From Sipunculus nudus (lineage: Eukaryota; Annelida; Sipuncula; Golfingiida; Sipunculidae), in NCBI GenBank assembly GCA_026874595.1, contig CM049310.1:29823558-29887557 (forward strand): a DNA stretch of 64,000 bases, in the 5' to 3' direction. Under the pieces are notes generated by a model. It was not told the origin of the DNA, made no database searches, and worked only from the letters and a program-made list of their open reading frames with translations. This document shows positions 1 to 11,900 of the stretch, piece by piece. The stretch's first letter is position 1, and every line of letters starts with the position of its first letter. A program made the position numbers and the translations under genes.

Positions 1-85
1 GACGGGCAGCGGGCCGTGACGAGTCGTGACTTAGTAGGAGCCGGGGAGGTGTATATATACAGGTCCAAGGTCTGAACAGATCACA
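1..85 (+). promoter_or_regulatory. Core promoter of paralog A (TATA box)
   Basis: TATATATA lies at 52-59 just after a GC-rich block with GTGACG repeats. The same layout precedes paralogs B and C, so this is a duplicated promoter. The CRE-like TGACGTA seen in B and C is degraded here to TGACTTA. The window edge cuts the upstream part. The TSS is inferred 25-30 bases after the TATA box. Confidence 0.75.
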
Positions 86-131
86 ATGCGACGAAGAAGT
101 CTTCCAGTATACCAAGAACTGACAGAATCAG
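82..131 (+). other. 5' leader exon of paralog A
   Basis: The exon ends at a consensus donor (ATCAG|GTAAGT) at 131/132. The aligned segments in B and C also end at GTAAGT donors. Unlike B and C, this leader contains an ATG (86-88). After splicing, that ATG opens a short reading frame that overlaps the main start out of frame. The 5' end is inferred from the TATA position only. Confidence 0.6.
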
Positions 132-502
132 GTAAGTCTCTCTTATTTAAAAACAAAGTAAAATGTAATGGTTAACTTAAGTTTACGAAATTGTCACAGT
201 TTTATTGTAAATATTCTGTTCATGATTTTAGAAACACAAGCAATAGTCTTAACACTAAAATCGGTTATTAGGCCACAGACTATATTTGTAAAAGGATAAC
301 TTTAACTGGACCTTCATTGAAACAGAATGATGCAATGTTAACCTTTGTATTCTAAATCAAAAGGAATTTGTTTTTAATTAATATTTCCAAATTACCTTAT
401 ATCCGTTGTATCTCTGACAAAATTGATGTCCAGCAAGGAAAACATGAAATCAAGATTGTTTATTTTCTTAATATAAAAATTTTTGTTTTTTTTTTCAGAA
501 AA

Positions 503-2379
503 ATGCATTTCAAGCTGACATTGGTTGTGGCCTGCCTTGCCTGCCTGGCGGTATTGTCGGACGCCCGGAGATGGGGGCGTGGGAGACCCGAGGCTGTACG
601 CCCCTGGAGAGGGGACAGCAGCAGTAGTGACGAGGATGCAGGGTCAAGGTTCAGAGGATTTGGTGGCCGGAGGGACAGTAGCAGCGAGGAAGACAGCAGT
701 GAGGAGGGAGGACGGGGTCCCTCAGGAAAAGGTCCCTCCGGCAGAGACAGTGGCCGAAAACAGTGTGGAATGGTAGGTGTTCTTATATTGATGTATCAGT
801 ATAAAACATGCTGGATCTCTGCACTTAATTTGGTTAATGATGATAAACTATATTCCTAAAAAGATTTTGTTCACATCCCGATGAAAATATTACACATTTA
901 TTCTGTCCTTCATGAATGTTTTATATAAAACGATTTGTATTTTTAAAAAATCTTAAAAGCTTTTAAATTCAATCATTATTAATTATATTATAATGATGGT
1001 TTTCTCATTTTTTTTTATTTGAAAGCCTGGTGCAGAGGTTCCGTTATATAGTAAAAACCATTTAAAATGTCGAAATCATACCTGAATATTCAACTTCAAT
1101 ATACTGGAAAAAATATACAGAAATCTAAAATTTAAGTCTAATTAGTTTAGAAAAAAAATCATAGGTAATATTTGAATCTTGACAGGCCCGTCACGCATGT
1201 CTGGTCGAGGACGCTGACGGCAACCAGCTGAAGAACAAAGCATGTCCAGTCAACACCACCTGTACCCGCGGACCTGTACAGATCCAGAAAGACGGACAGA
1301 CGTACAACTTCACCTTCTGTAGCGGCCGTCCTGCCCCCAGGGAACACATGTGTGTACCCGCCTTTAGTCGTCGTGGTTCCGCGGGTAGAGGTCCTACTGA
1401 TAGCGACCAGACTCCAGATGAAGAGATGCCCGAGATGCCGGAGACTCCCCTCCCTGAAGGTGGTACTGACGGTCCGACCACCGGACGTCCGGAGCCTCTG
1501 TCAGAGGACGTACTGCCTGCTGCTGCCCAGAGCGAGGTTGAGGACATCTTCTGTCAACAACCTGCTTGGGTAAGTGTTTACTGAAAATAAGGCATCAACA
1601 ATACCTCCAAATTTTTTATCTTGTATAAAAATGGATCCAAGAAAACACCCAAATATGCCGTATGATTCTCATATAGGCCAATCGTAAGTGTATCAGGATT
1701 ATAAAATGATTGCAGAAAAAGTATATCATGTGATTATTTTCTTATACATTTAATTCAACAATTGATAACGGACTCTTGGGGCATATGATTAAAGTAAAAT
1801 GTCAAAAAAGTAGAATAAATTAGTATAAATCGAACGTCAGTTCGAATAAAAAAACTGTTATATTATATGTTGAAACGATCGACTTACGTATTAAATTAAA
1901 TTCTATAATAATCAATAATTAATATTTATAATGATAATCTATGATTTTAGCATGAGGCTATTTGAGGCAAAGTAGGAAAGAGGACTAATTTTTTGTGCTT
2001 GTTTTTATATTAGTTCATGTTGGCTTGTTCAGTGAGGGACGCCACTACTGGAGCCACCATTAAACAAGTGTCATGTCTCCGTGACGGCAACTGTACCCGC
2101 GGACCCGGTGAGTACGTGTACAATGGTACCGCCGTGCAGGCCTACTTCTGTGAGGGCTGTGAGGAGAGAGAGGACCGTCCACAAGGGACCCGTCCTGGGG
2201 GTCGTCGACCTCACCACGGAGGACGTCCAGACCGTCGTCCTGGTCAGGGAGAGAGACCTGAGGGTGACGGACAGGAACCCGGACAGGAGCGGACACCTGG
2301 AAGACCTGACAGGTCCAGATTTAGTGGACGGTCCAGGATGTCGGGTGGCCGTGCTGGGAGGTTCGGACGACGTGGTTGA
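503..2379 (+). CDS. Paralog A: secreted acidic Ser-rich protein with two CTRGP cysteine domains
   Basis: Coding exons are 503-772, 1186-1569 and 2014-2379, joined at GT/AG sites with all introns in phase 0, giving 339 residues. Exon one follows a strong polypyrimidine-CAG acceptor. It encodes a signal peptide (about residues 1-21, ending SDA before RRW) and an acidic tract with SSSSDED and SSSEEDSSEE, which are S-x-E sites typical of secretory Fam20-type kinase targets. Exon two holds cysteine domain I (C-x14-C-x5-C-TRGP-x14-C) and an acidic Pro/Glu linker. Exon three holds domain II with the same spacing and a tail rich in Arg, Gly and Pro. N-glycosylation sequons are NTT, NFT and NGT. The cysteine found in CVPAC of B and C is Phe here, leaving an odd partner. 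I do not recognise the family. An extracellular matrix or biomineral role is a guess from composition only. Confidence 0.88.
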
Positions 2380-2691
2380 TTCATTAAATTTTTTCTTCAC
2401 CAAGTTACGAAGATCCGTCACGGTAATGTGACCAGAAAACCTTGTAAATCCTATGGATGTTATTGTAAATATACTGATGTGAATCAAAATGTAAAATAGA
2501 ACACTGTATGCCATCATTATATTTGTGAGTAAAGTGTGTAAAATAAGAAATATTGATAAACTTATGTTTATCAGTTAACAAAGTTTCATAGAGCCTTTAA
2601 TATAATCTTGGGTCATGTATTGTAACTATTCAAATGACAAATGTGATATAACCACTATTGTGTTCTTTATATTTATGTGTGCGTAAAGTCT

Positions 2692-2697
2692 AATAAA
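2692..2697 (+). other. Polyadenylation signal of paralog A
   Basis: AATAAA lies about 310 bases after the stop codon. The same signal sits at the equivalent position in paralogs B and C. A further AATAAA-like site is absent in the intervening 3' UTR. Confidence 0.7.
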
Positions 2698-2719
2698 CTG
2701 CATTGATGGTTGACATGGC

Positions 2720-5700
2720 TTCTTTCATTGTATGGAGTGAGTGATGTGTTTCTGTGAATATGTTTTAGACCCCTGTATCTCTAAATGTGAGATTAAAATA
2801 GTTTTCCTTATCGTTAAGTATAAGTTGATTCTTAGAGCTCCTTGTCATTACGTTTAAGTATATTTAGATCCCGTAATGCTGCTGACCTGAACAAAGATTA
2901 TATATAACATGGGATTTTACAAATATATAGTTTAAATATTAAAAAACATATCGTTAAGTATAATATGAATCATGAAGCTAGCTATCATTATGTGTACGAT
3001 GAATCGTAAATATATTAAATATTGCTTAGAATGTGCCGGTATAAGACCAACAAATTTAAGAAACATATCGTTAAGTACAAGACGAATCATAGATAATCAA
3101 ATCGTAAAAAGCTCCGTATCATAAAGTATGAGATGACTTTTAGACCAACCTGATCATTAAGTATTCGATGAAGCTTAGTCCAGTAAATCATTAAATACAG
3201 GATGACTCTTAGACCACGTCTCCCCAAATATGAACTTGATAGGTCACAACTGTTCATATCCCACGTCTTTCGTACGGAAAAAAAGACATGACAGCCACTG
3301 GTGTCTATATTGTAAATTGTATGTTATATTTATCTCTTTCAACCATAGTTAGTACCCTTACTATTGTGAAAGAACTGAGACAGAATAAACGGGACTGCAC
3401 AATAGTTCAATTACATGAAAAACATAGAGAACTGTCTCTTACCAGTGAGAAGCCCATTTTACGTAGTGTTCAAGTTCTTTTGTTATGATTTTTATAAATT
3501 CTTTATACTTATCAAACGGTACGCTACTTGAGAATCATAAAAATTTATGCGGGGTAAATGTGTCGTTGTTTAATCGCATCAATAATGATCGACTGAAAAC
3601 CAGGGAGCCATCTCCGATTGGAGATTGATCCTGAAAGTTCTATCTGTACGGTCTAATAAGAATGTGGAGCGCCTCAACTGTGCAGGAATTAAGTAACCTG
3701 ATATTATATTCATACTCAAATAGTCAACACACAAAGAAATGAAGTTTGTGGCTGTGTTCTAGCCACAAAGCAGTTGCATCGGAGCCGTTTCTTTTGGAAT
3801 TCTTTTGTGAAACGGAAAAAAAGTAATAGCAGATGGCGCCATCTGGTGCGATTCCATTTGTTGTGAGTGAAATGTGGTAAACTAGTATAAGAGGTTCATG
3901 TTAAATGGAGCATGCAGATAATTTCCTTTAGATTTATGATTTATACCAGTGTTGGAAGCTTTTTGGAGCGCAATCTGTTGAGTAAACATGACACATGCTA
4001 TCTCATCTGTGGATATCATTATTTATTAATTTTTTGTAATTCATTTCGAAGACTTTTTTAAATAGAGAAAATGAAGAACTGACACAATTAAAGAGTAAAA
4101 ACATCGATAGATGATTCTTCAGATGATTAAAACATATTTGTATAAAAATAAGAAAAACTAAATGTAATACAAACAAAACCAATGCTATAAATTACGAAAA
4201 ACGCAACACATTTTTTTTGTCTTGTAAATGGGATACGTGAATACAATTATTTACATTGTAAATTTATTGAAAGTCAAACGTTCTGGTATCTCCAAACTAT
4301 AAACCTTTATTACATAAACTATTGCTCATTGTCTTTCTTTGCGTCTTCTTCCTGACAAGGTTTAGTCAACTTGTCTTAACTTTGTGTCACTTTGTCAGTA
4401 TGTCTGTCTGTCTGTCTGTCTGTCAGTTTTCCTCAATTTCAACGTCTTGCTGGTTCTTGTGTCTTACATATAGCGCTCAACAGGCCACAGTTTTGCAGGA
4501 ATCCTTTTGAAACTAGTACATATTATGTCATATACTAATATTTCGAAGGTGACTTTATATTTTCCGGACATGGCCACTATGGGGTGCTGCACTTGGAACA
4601 ATACAACATCATTTTGGGCCATATCTCCGAAACTATAACCCTTAATTACACGAACTTTAGCTTATTTTCTTCCCCTGGGTATGCTTCAAAACTTGGTCAA
4701 GACATTTGGTCCAAGCTTTGTGTTACTTTGTCAGTATTCCGGGCACTTTGAAACACTTCAAAAGGTTATTTTCCTCATAACTTTGCAAATGTTGGTCCTT
4801 TTCGCACTTTGAACGTTGGCCCATTTTTTTTTCACCTTCGTCACTGCATAACTTTGTGTAGTCAAATAGTCTCAGCTTTGTGTCATTTTTCAATATGTCT
4901 GTCTGTTTGTCATTTGTCCTCAATTTTGCCTTCTTGTTGGTTCTTGCCTCTAACATGTAGCATTCTGCAGGCCACAGTTTACCAGAAATCACTTTGTAAC
5001 TTTCACCTATCGTATATCTGAACGACTTCTTTAACCTGTGTGTGTAATTTTAAATAGGTCAAGGTCTTGAAATCACGTCAAATTATTATTTTAATCGTTA
5101 CTTTGTCAATATTGGTCTAATTTTACAAACTATGGTTTTTTTCTTCCTTTTTGTCCTCTGTATGACATGTTCTGGTTATCTCTATTTCAATCTGGGTCAC
5201 ATATTTTCCGGCAAGCGCGTCACCTCTGGTCGTCTTGTTTTACTTCTTTGACGATACGCTACTTGATAATCATAAATATTTATAGTGGATAAATTTGTTA
5301 TTGCTATTCATAATTATGATCGACAATTCAGTATATGGAAAACCAGGGAATTCTCTTCACACGGAAATATCATTTCTAAATGTCCTGTCTATACGTACAT
5401 CTGGTGCAATACGCCCGAACCTGTATTATCCATCAGTGGTGATTGAAACTTGGGTAACCATTTAAACATTTTCATCCGAAATGGAGCATCCAATTTTTTT
5501 TCTTTCCAGAATAATCATCCATACCTGGTTCGGAATGAATTTAAAACCATTTTTCTGTTTCAGAGAATCACTGACGTTATTAGAAAATGAGAGCAACCTG
5601 TCAAGTAAATATGACACATGGTACCTGTGTACATTGGTTATTATTATCATTTTATTATCTTTTATAATTCATTTTGAGGCCGTTTATAACAAAAGCATTG

Positions 5701-6337
5701 GCACTATAAAAGAATTTAAGCTTTGAAAGATGGTTCTTTAGAGTATTAAAACATCTCTTTATCAAATATTAAGGAAAAAGTCAAAATTCGTTCGGACGTG
5801 TAATTCATACAAAAAGAATGCTAGAAAATACGACAAACGGGTGTTCCGAACTCTCAGCCACCGACCTCACGAGTGAATTATAAAGCAGATAAATATTAGA
5901 GTAAGCGGTAGTTTAATTGTATAGAAATCATTCTTTCCTTGACCTGTGACACTCTAGTCTTTGAATCAAGGGGCTGATATATGTTTGGCAAGATGCCGCA
6001 ACAATTCCATTATAATTTAGTATGCCGACGTAGTTTGTATCATTGAATGGGTTTCAGGGGCGGATTCAAAAGTTTGGAAAGATGAGGGTCCAACCCGGGT
6101 TTTTTTCTTAAGTTGTTTGTTCTTTGGATGTTTGGTAATGTTTATGGACCCTCTTCTTTTATGAATCGCTTTTCAATAAAGAAACTAAGAAGAAATCTAC
6201 ATCGCGTAATTCTTTCTGATGGATAAATGAATTTCACGATGACATCTGTTTACCTGCCCTTGACATTTATTTGAGTAATTGAACAAAGAATTCCGATTAC
6301 ATGAACATAAAAAAATCCCTAAATTGAAAAAAAATGA
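2720..6337. repeat. Gene-free 3' flank of A with diverged internal repeats
   Basis: No gene is supported. Two diverged direct copies of one unit lie at about 3505-4290 and 5240-5850. Shared landmarks include CTACTTGA-AATCATAAA, GATCGAC and a later ATTCATTT segment. Between them (4300-5020) a second family carrying GTCTGTCTGTCT and GCAGGCCACAGTTT recurs. Mirror copies of all of these occur in the right arm (10200-12790). Short open frames here are mirrored only because the DNA is duplicated. Confidence 0.7.
4395..4426 (+). repeat. (TGTC)n microsatellite
   Basis: A short run of TGTC repeats. The mirror copy near 11802-11822 has fewer units, so the arms differ in repeat count. Confidence 0.9.
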
Positions 6338-7281
6338 TGCTACGTTAATTCTCTTCCCCTTATTACATTAGAGAGAAACAACTTTCACAGGCCTATCACT
6401 AAATGGCTAGTACCTGTTTATATAGAGCGTCAGTTCGGAGATGTTCGTGACGTACTTGACGATGTACGTCGCAGACAACCCCGTACCGCATTTGATCACT
6501 TAGTCAACACACACGTAAACTTATGTTATAGACTTTTGATCATTTGGCAAACATAAATTCATAAATTTATGCTATAGACTTTTTACTCCTGCTGTGCGTC
6601 ACACCTTGTCATAATGCTTCGGTCCCAGAGTTTAGCCAAATATTGTTAATTATTTTGCTGTACATTAACATGTATGTAAACATATTTTTGCACAATGAAA
6701 AATAACAATATTTTTAACAATATGCAAAGGAATGAACAATTTTATATAGATCTATGTGCATGAATATTCTTAAAATCTAACAAAAATAGGTCCACACAAG
6801 AACATTTAAAAAGTTCCTTGCAGTGTATTTAGCGGCGAATATGGAATCCCTGAACGCTTGATTCCTCGTGTAACCTCCAAATACGAATCTTTGTAATGAC
6901 TTATTCTTTCTGGAGGCACTGTGTTATTTAACATTTACCATTTGTTTATCAGAAAAACTCTATAAAGTTGCAATGTGAACAGCAATTAAATATATTTATT
7001 TGCTGTATTGTGGTAATGAAAAAAAACCTTAACCTTACAAAATACCTTTGGCTGCTACAAGCATTTATCTAAATGAAATGATAATACAATATCCCTCCGT
7101 ATGCCTTTTTACAATGGAGAAACTAAACATTTCAACCAGTTAAGTAGTAATTTTTAGAATCTGGTATTTTGGTGGGGTTTGCATCTTCTATTAAACGGAG
7201 TACAAGGCCTTGAGAGGTCGTGAGGTATGTAACGCTCGGGGGACAGTTAATGCTCTGTTGCGCGCCGGGTCATATCCACCG
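6338..7281. other. About 0.94-kb indel distinguishing the two arms
   Basis: Left-arm positions just before 6338 align to the right arm near 9926, and 7281 resumes immediately next to it. This segment therefore has no counterpart in the right arm. It contains copies related to the spacer repeat (TTCGTGACGTAC at 6444-6455 and a GTAAACTTATGTTATAGAC segment). A deletion from the right arm is as likely as an insertion here. Confidence 0.65.
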
Positions 7282-7839
7282 AAAACAATCCATATGGACA
7301 TGCAGACGTGCGTCACACTATGTCAAACGACATATTAGGGAGAAATTACTCCTGTGACCGAGCATCAAAGTACTCTAACCTTAAGGTTAAGAAACGTCTC
7401 TAGAATGTGCATTTCCATACACAATTAAGACTTCTAAAACTTTGATGTTTTAACTTTCTACACCAAACACTTTTGGGTTTTATCGCACAATGAGTGACAC
7501 CGTTACAGAAAGTGTTAGAAGATATTTCATAACCAGTATTTTCCAAGAATTTGGCCTTCTTCCTAATTTTTTATCTTTTTACCTTTTATTAATCAGAATA
7601 AATGCAGTATATTCTCTAGTTCGGGGCTGCAGGAAGGCTATGCTTGCATCACACACTAGTACAGGCATATATATTCATTAGCATATATTCCTACTAAAAC
7701 AATTAACGTATGTTTATATTACTTATAAGTGGCAGCATATAAAAGGTATTTCCATATTTCATGAGTTAAATCAGAAAAATATGGACACTGTACCTGATTT
7801 CCACAGGCTGCCTTCAATCAAGTAGAATAAAATGAGCGT

Positions 7840-8430
7840 GAATTCAGTTTTTTTTTTTTTTGAAAATGGTGTCTTTCCTATTATGTTTCATCCAAATGTC
7901 CATTGTCCCAGTAAACGGCAGCAGCAATAAGTAAAACATTTTGTTATGAATTATGTTTACTGCTATGCTACTGCAAAGCAAATTATGTCTACCTGTTCTC
8001 TGCTATTGTCAGGGAATTTCTGGTACATACATGACAACCAGTTCTTCCAGACGACGGCTGAGATGTGAAGCTTATATCCCAAATGGTTCCCCGGCAAAGA
8101 TGATAGATCAATAGGAAAAGAGTTAAATTATATATTTCTTTAAAATTCAGAATTTACTTTGGATTTAACAGGAATTCTTGTAGAGTGCTGGCGGAAATAT
8201 GAGGCAGACGCTGGCCATATATTTAAGGGGGCGACTACACCTGGCGCTTGGCTCTTGTTACAATAGGTTTAGAGCAGGCCCTCCTTTCATGGAGCGAGAG
8301 GTCTTCAGAATTCGTGACGTACCTGGCACTCGGGGACAGAGAATGCTCGGGAACTCAGTCACACGCTTTTGAGAACGCAGTCAACGAAAACATGTAAACT
8401 TACGCTATAGACACTCCACCCCAATAGCGC
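7840..8430 (+). repeat. Dispersed repeat family D, copy 1
   Basis: It matches 17070-17415 in the same orientation, sharing the ATTTAACAGGAATTCTTG, ATGAGGCAGACGCTGGCCA and GAATTCGTGACGTACCTG landmarks in order. The second copy lies between the divergent genes B and C, so the family may be remnant cluster intergenic DNA. Confidence 0.75.
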
Positions 8431-8974
8431 GTCACCACTCAATGACAAATACAAAGAATCCCTATGACCGTCACGTAACAAAGTGCTCCTTCGCACCTGA
8501 TGCATAATCAGCAAAATTAAAATCATATTTATTGGATACAGTAGTTTAGTAGTGCAAAATATGTATTAAAGAAGTTTATGCATTATTTTGTATAAAACAG
8601 ACGTTCATTTGTGGTATGTCCTACATAATGTAAACAAACATGTTAAAAAACGTATTTAGTGTAAACAATATATTCAGAATTCGTGACGTACCTGACACTC
8701 GGGGACAGAGAACGCTTGGGGTAACCTTACCCGATAGACTCTCCACCCTACGTCACACTCAATGACAATCCACGCATTATACAAAGAATTCCTTTTACCT
8801 TTTCGTAATAAAGGACTCCATCTGATGCACTGTCAGCAAAATTACTTCTGTATTTATTGGATAAAACAGTTCAGTAGTGGAAAATATGTTTTAAAACAGT
8901 TTAAGCGGTTTTTTTTGTAAAACATAAGACGTTATTTGTTTGTGGTATGTCTTAACATAATGTAAACAAACAAT
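8305..8974 (+). repeat. Tandem duplication (about 365-bp period) carrying TGACGTA
   Basis: Copy one (8305-8644) and copy two (8672-8974) share in order: GAATTCGTGACGTACCTG, CTCGGGGACAGAGAA, CAGCAAAATTA, TTTATTGGATA, GGTATGTC and TAATGTAAACAAACA. Each copy carries one CRE-like TGACGTA (8315-8321 and 8684-8690). Confidence 0.75.
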
Positions 8975-11900
8975 ACTGATAATATCACGTCTCCACGGAA
9001 AAGGCAAAATAAGCTCTGTGCATAATTACAAGCATTAAAACATGAAATAATTACAAATTATACACTAAAAGTATCAATACAGAAAGTGAACTGCAAGGGA
9101 AGGTTAATTTACACTGACTTGTTTTATCCGTCGGTAATGTTATCTCTGTACAATGGTTTCAATTTCCTTTTTCTTAATTACTATTCTAATTCTACCAAGT
9201 CTATTATCTCTCCATATACAAAGTTTCTTATTTTCTTTCAATTTTATGTTAAATATCAGAATATTTCATTCTCTTTTCCTTATATCCTAATTTCATTATA
9301 CATTCGACGATTCGTACATTCTTTATAGTTTTCGATGTGTGATATAGCACATAACGTGATCAGTCGAATACATTCACAGACGACAGTTGCATGTTTATGT
9401 TTTTGGCGGCACGACGTCGTCAACTTTTATTAAATCTTGGGAAATATGGATATTTAGAGGTAAAATTGTCTCTCTATCTATGCATAAAAAGATATATTGA
9501 CTTTAATTTTCGTTAGACATCATCCTTTTGTTTAACATGGTATGCACGTACAGTACTGTGGATTCATGACGTCGGCTAAGAACGTCTTTGACACGACGTT
9601 ATTTTGGGTATTTTCAGCAAACTACTATTTTTCGACAGTTTGTAGCAAAATATATTTATATCAAACATACAAAAATATTGTATCATTAGATGCGCCGGAT
9701 CTTCAACTTTTACATGAAACAGTTTTTTTCATTGAAATGTGGTCACACTTTTTTGTGAGACCATGTAAGATGGGTCCGTTATTTTGCACGATTACCCATT
9801 CTAGAGACGTTTCTTAACCTAAAGGTTAGAGTACTTTGATGCTCGGTCACAGGAGTAATTTCTCCCTAATATGTCGTATGACATAGTGTGACACACGTCT
9901 GCATGTCCATATGGATTGTTTTAATTTAGGGTTTTTTTTAATGTATATGTAATCTGAATTCTTTGTTTAATAATTCAAATAAATGTCAAGGGCAAGTAAA
10001 CAGATGTCATCGTGAAATTCATTTATCCATAAGACAAGAATTACGCGTTGTAGATTTCTTCTTAGTTTCTTTATTGAAGGCGATTCATAAAAGAAGAGGG
10101 TCCATAAACATTACCAAACATCCAAAGAACAAACATCTCAAGAAAAAAACCCGGGTTGGACCCTCATCTTTCCAAACTTTTGAATCCGCCCCTGAAACCC
10201 ATTAAATTATACAAACTACGTCGGCATACTAAATTATAATGGAATTGTTTGGCATCTTGCCAACATATATCAGCCCCTTGATTCAAAGACTAAAGTGTCA
10301 TAGGTCAAGGAAAGAATGATTTCTATACAATTAAACTACCGCTTACTCTAATATTTATCTGCTTTATAATTCACTCGTGAGGTCGACGGTTGAGAGTTCG
10401 GAACACCCGTTTGTCGTATTTTCTAGCATTCTTTTTGTATGAATTACACGTCCGAACTTTGACTTTCTCCTAAATATTTGATATATAGATGTTTTAATAC
10501 TCTAAAGGACCATCTTTCAAAGCTTAAATTGTTTTATGGTGCCAATGCTTTTGTTATAAAAGGCCTCGAAATGAATTACAAAAGAAAATAAAATGATAAT
10601 AATAACCAATGTACACAGGTACCATGTGTCATATTTACTTGACAGATTGCTCTCATTTTCTCATAACGTCAGTGATTCTCTGAAACAGAAAAATGGTTTT
10701 AAATTCATTACTAACCAGGAATGGATGATTATTCTGGAAAGAAAAAAATTTGGATGCTCCATTTCGGATGAAAATATTTAAATGGTTACCCACGTTTCAC
10801 TCACCACTGATGGATAATACAGGTTCGGGCGTATTGCACCAGATGTACATATAGACAGGACATTCAGGAATGATATTTTCATGTGAAGAGAATTCCCTGG
10901 TTTTCCATATACTGAATTGTCGATCATAATTATGAATAGCAATAACAAATTTATCCACTATAAATATTTATGATTATCAAGTAGCTTATCGTCAAAGAAG
11001 TAAAACAAGACGACCAGAGGTGACGCGCTTGCCGGAAAATATCTGACCCAGATTGAAAGACAGGTAACTAGAACATGTCATACAGTGGACAAAAAGGAAG
11101 AAAAAAAGCCATAGTTTGTTAAGATTGGACCAATATTGACAAAGTTACGATTAAAATAATAATTTGACGTGATTTCATGACCTTGACCTTTACCTATTTA
11201 ATAATACACACATAGCATATAGAAGTCGTTCAGATATACGATAGGTGAAAGTTACAAAGCGATTTCTGGTAAACTGTGGCCTGTAGAATGCCATATAATA
11301 GAGGCAAGAACCAACAAGAAGGCAAAATTACAAACAGACAGACATATTGAAAAAATTACACAAAGCTGAGACTATTTGACTTCACAAAGTTATGCAGAGA
11401 TGAAGGTAAAAAAAAAATGGGCCAACGTTCAAAGTGCGAATAGGACCAAAATTTGCAAAGTTATGAGGAAAATAACCTTTTGAAGTGTTTCAAAGTGCCA
11501 GGAATACTGACAAAGTGACACAAAGCTAGGACTAAATGTCTTGTCAAGTTATAAATACCCAGGGGAGGAAAATAAGCTAAAGTTCGTGTAATTAAGATTT
11601 ATAGTTTCGGAGTTATGGCCCAAAATGATGTTGTATTGTTCCGAGTGCAGCACCCCATAGCGGCCATATCCTTCGAAATATTAGTATATGACATATTATG
11701 TACTAGTTTCAAAAGGATTGCTGCAAAACTGTGGCCTGTAGAACGCTATATGTAAGACACAAGAACCAGCAAGATGTTGAAATTGAGGGAAACTGACAGA
11801 CAGACAGACAAACATACTAACAAATTGACACAAAGTTGAGACAAGATGACTAAACCTTGTTAGGAAGAAGACGCAAAGAAAGACAATGAGCAATAGTTTA

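Larger units (their letters stand above)
1..7410 (+). repeat. Left arm of giant inverted repeat (contains paralog A)
   Basis: Read on the minus strand, 9796-16200 matches this arm along almost its whole length. Examples are the promoter at 1-60 vs 16101-16160, the GATGGCGCCATC segment near 3833 vs 12412, 5821-5880 vs 10380-10440, 6000-6060 vs 10200-10260, and 7280-7410 vs 9796-9925. Similarity is high by eye but was not computed. The arm may continue left of the window. Confidence 0.9.
7411..9795. other. Central spacer between inverted arms, no gene
   Basis: Apart from the repeats listed separately (7840-8974), I see only AT-rich sequence. The short open frames at 7490-7681, 9086-9328 and 9542-9817 have no recognisable motif and AT-driven composition. 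Confidence 0.6.

Noticed and set aside
525-2517. Other long frames overlapping the exons of A (and equivalents in B and C)
   Set aside because: They are shadow frames of Arg/Gly-rich exons. The splice-supported frame with a signal peptide and conserved cysteines is the real one.
5462-10781. Mirrored 62-codon open frames at 5462-5650 (-) and 10593-10781 (+)
   Set aside because: They match only because the DNA lies in the two inverted arms. The frames are short, AT-driven and have no start or splice support.
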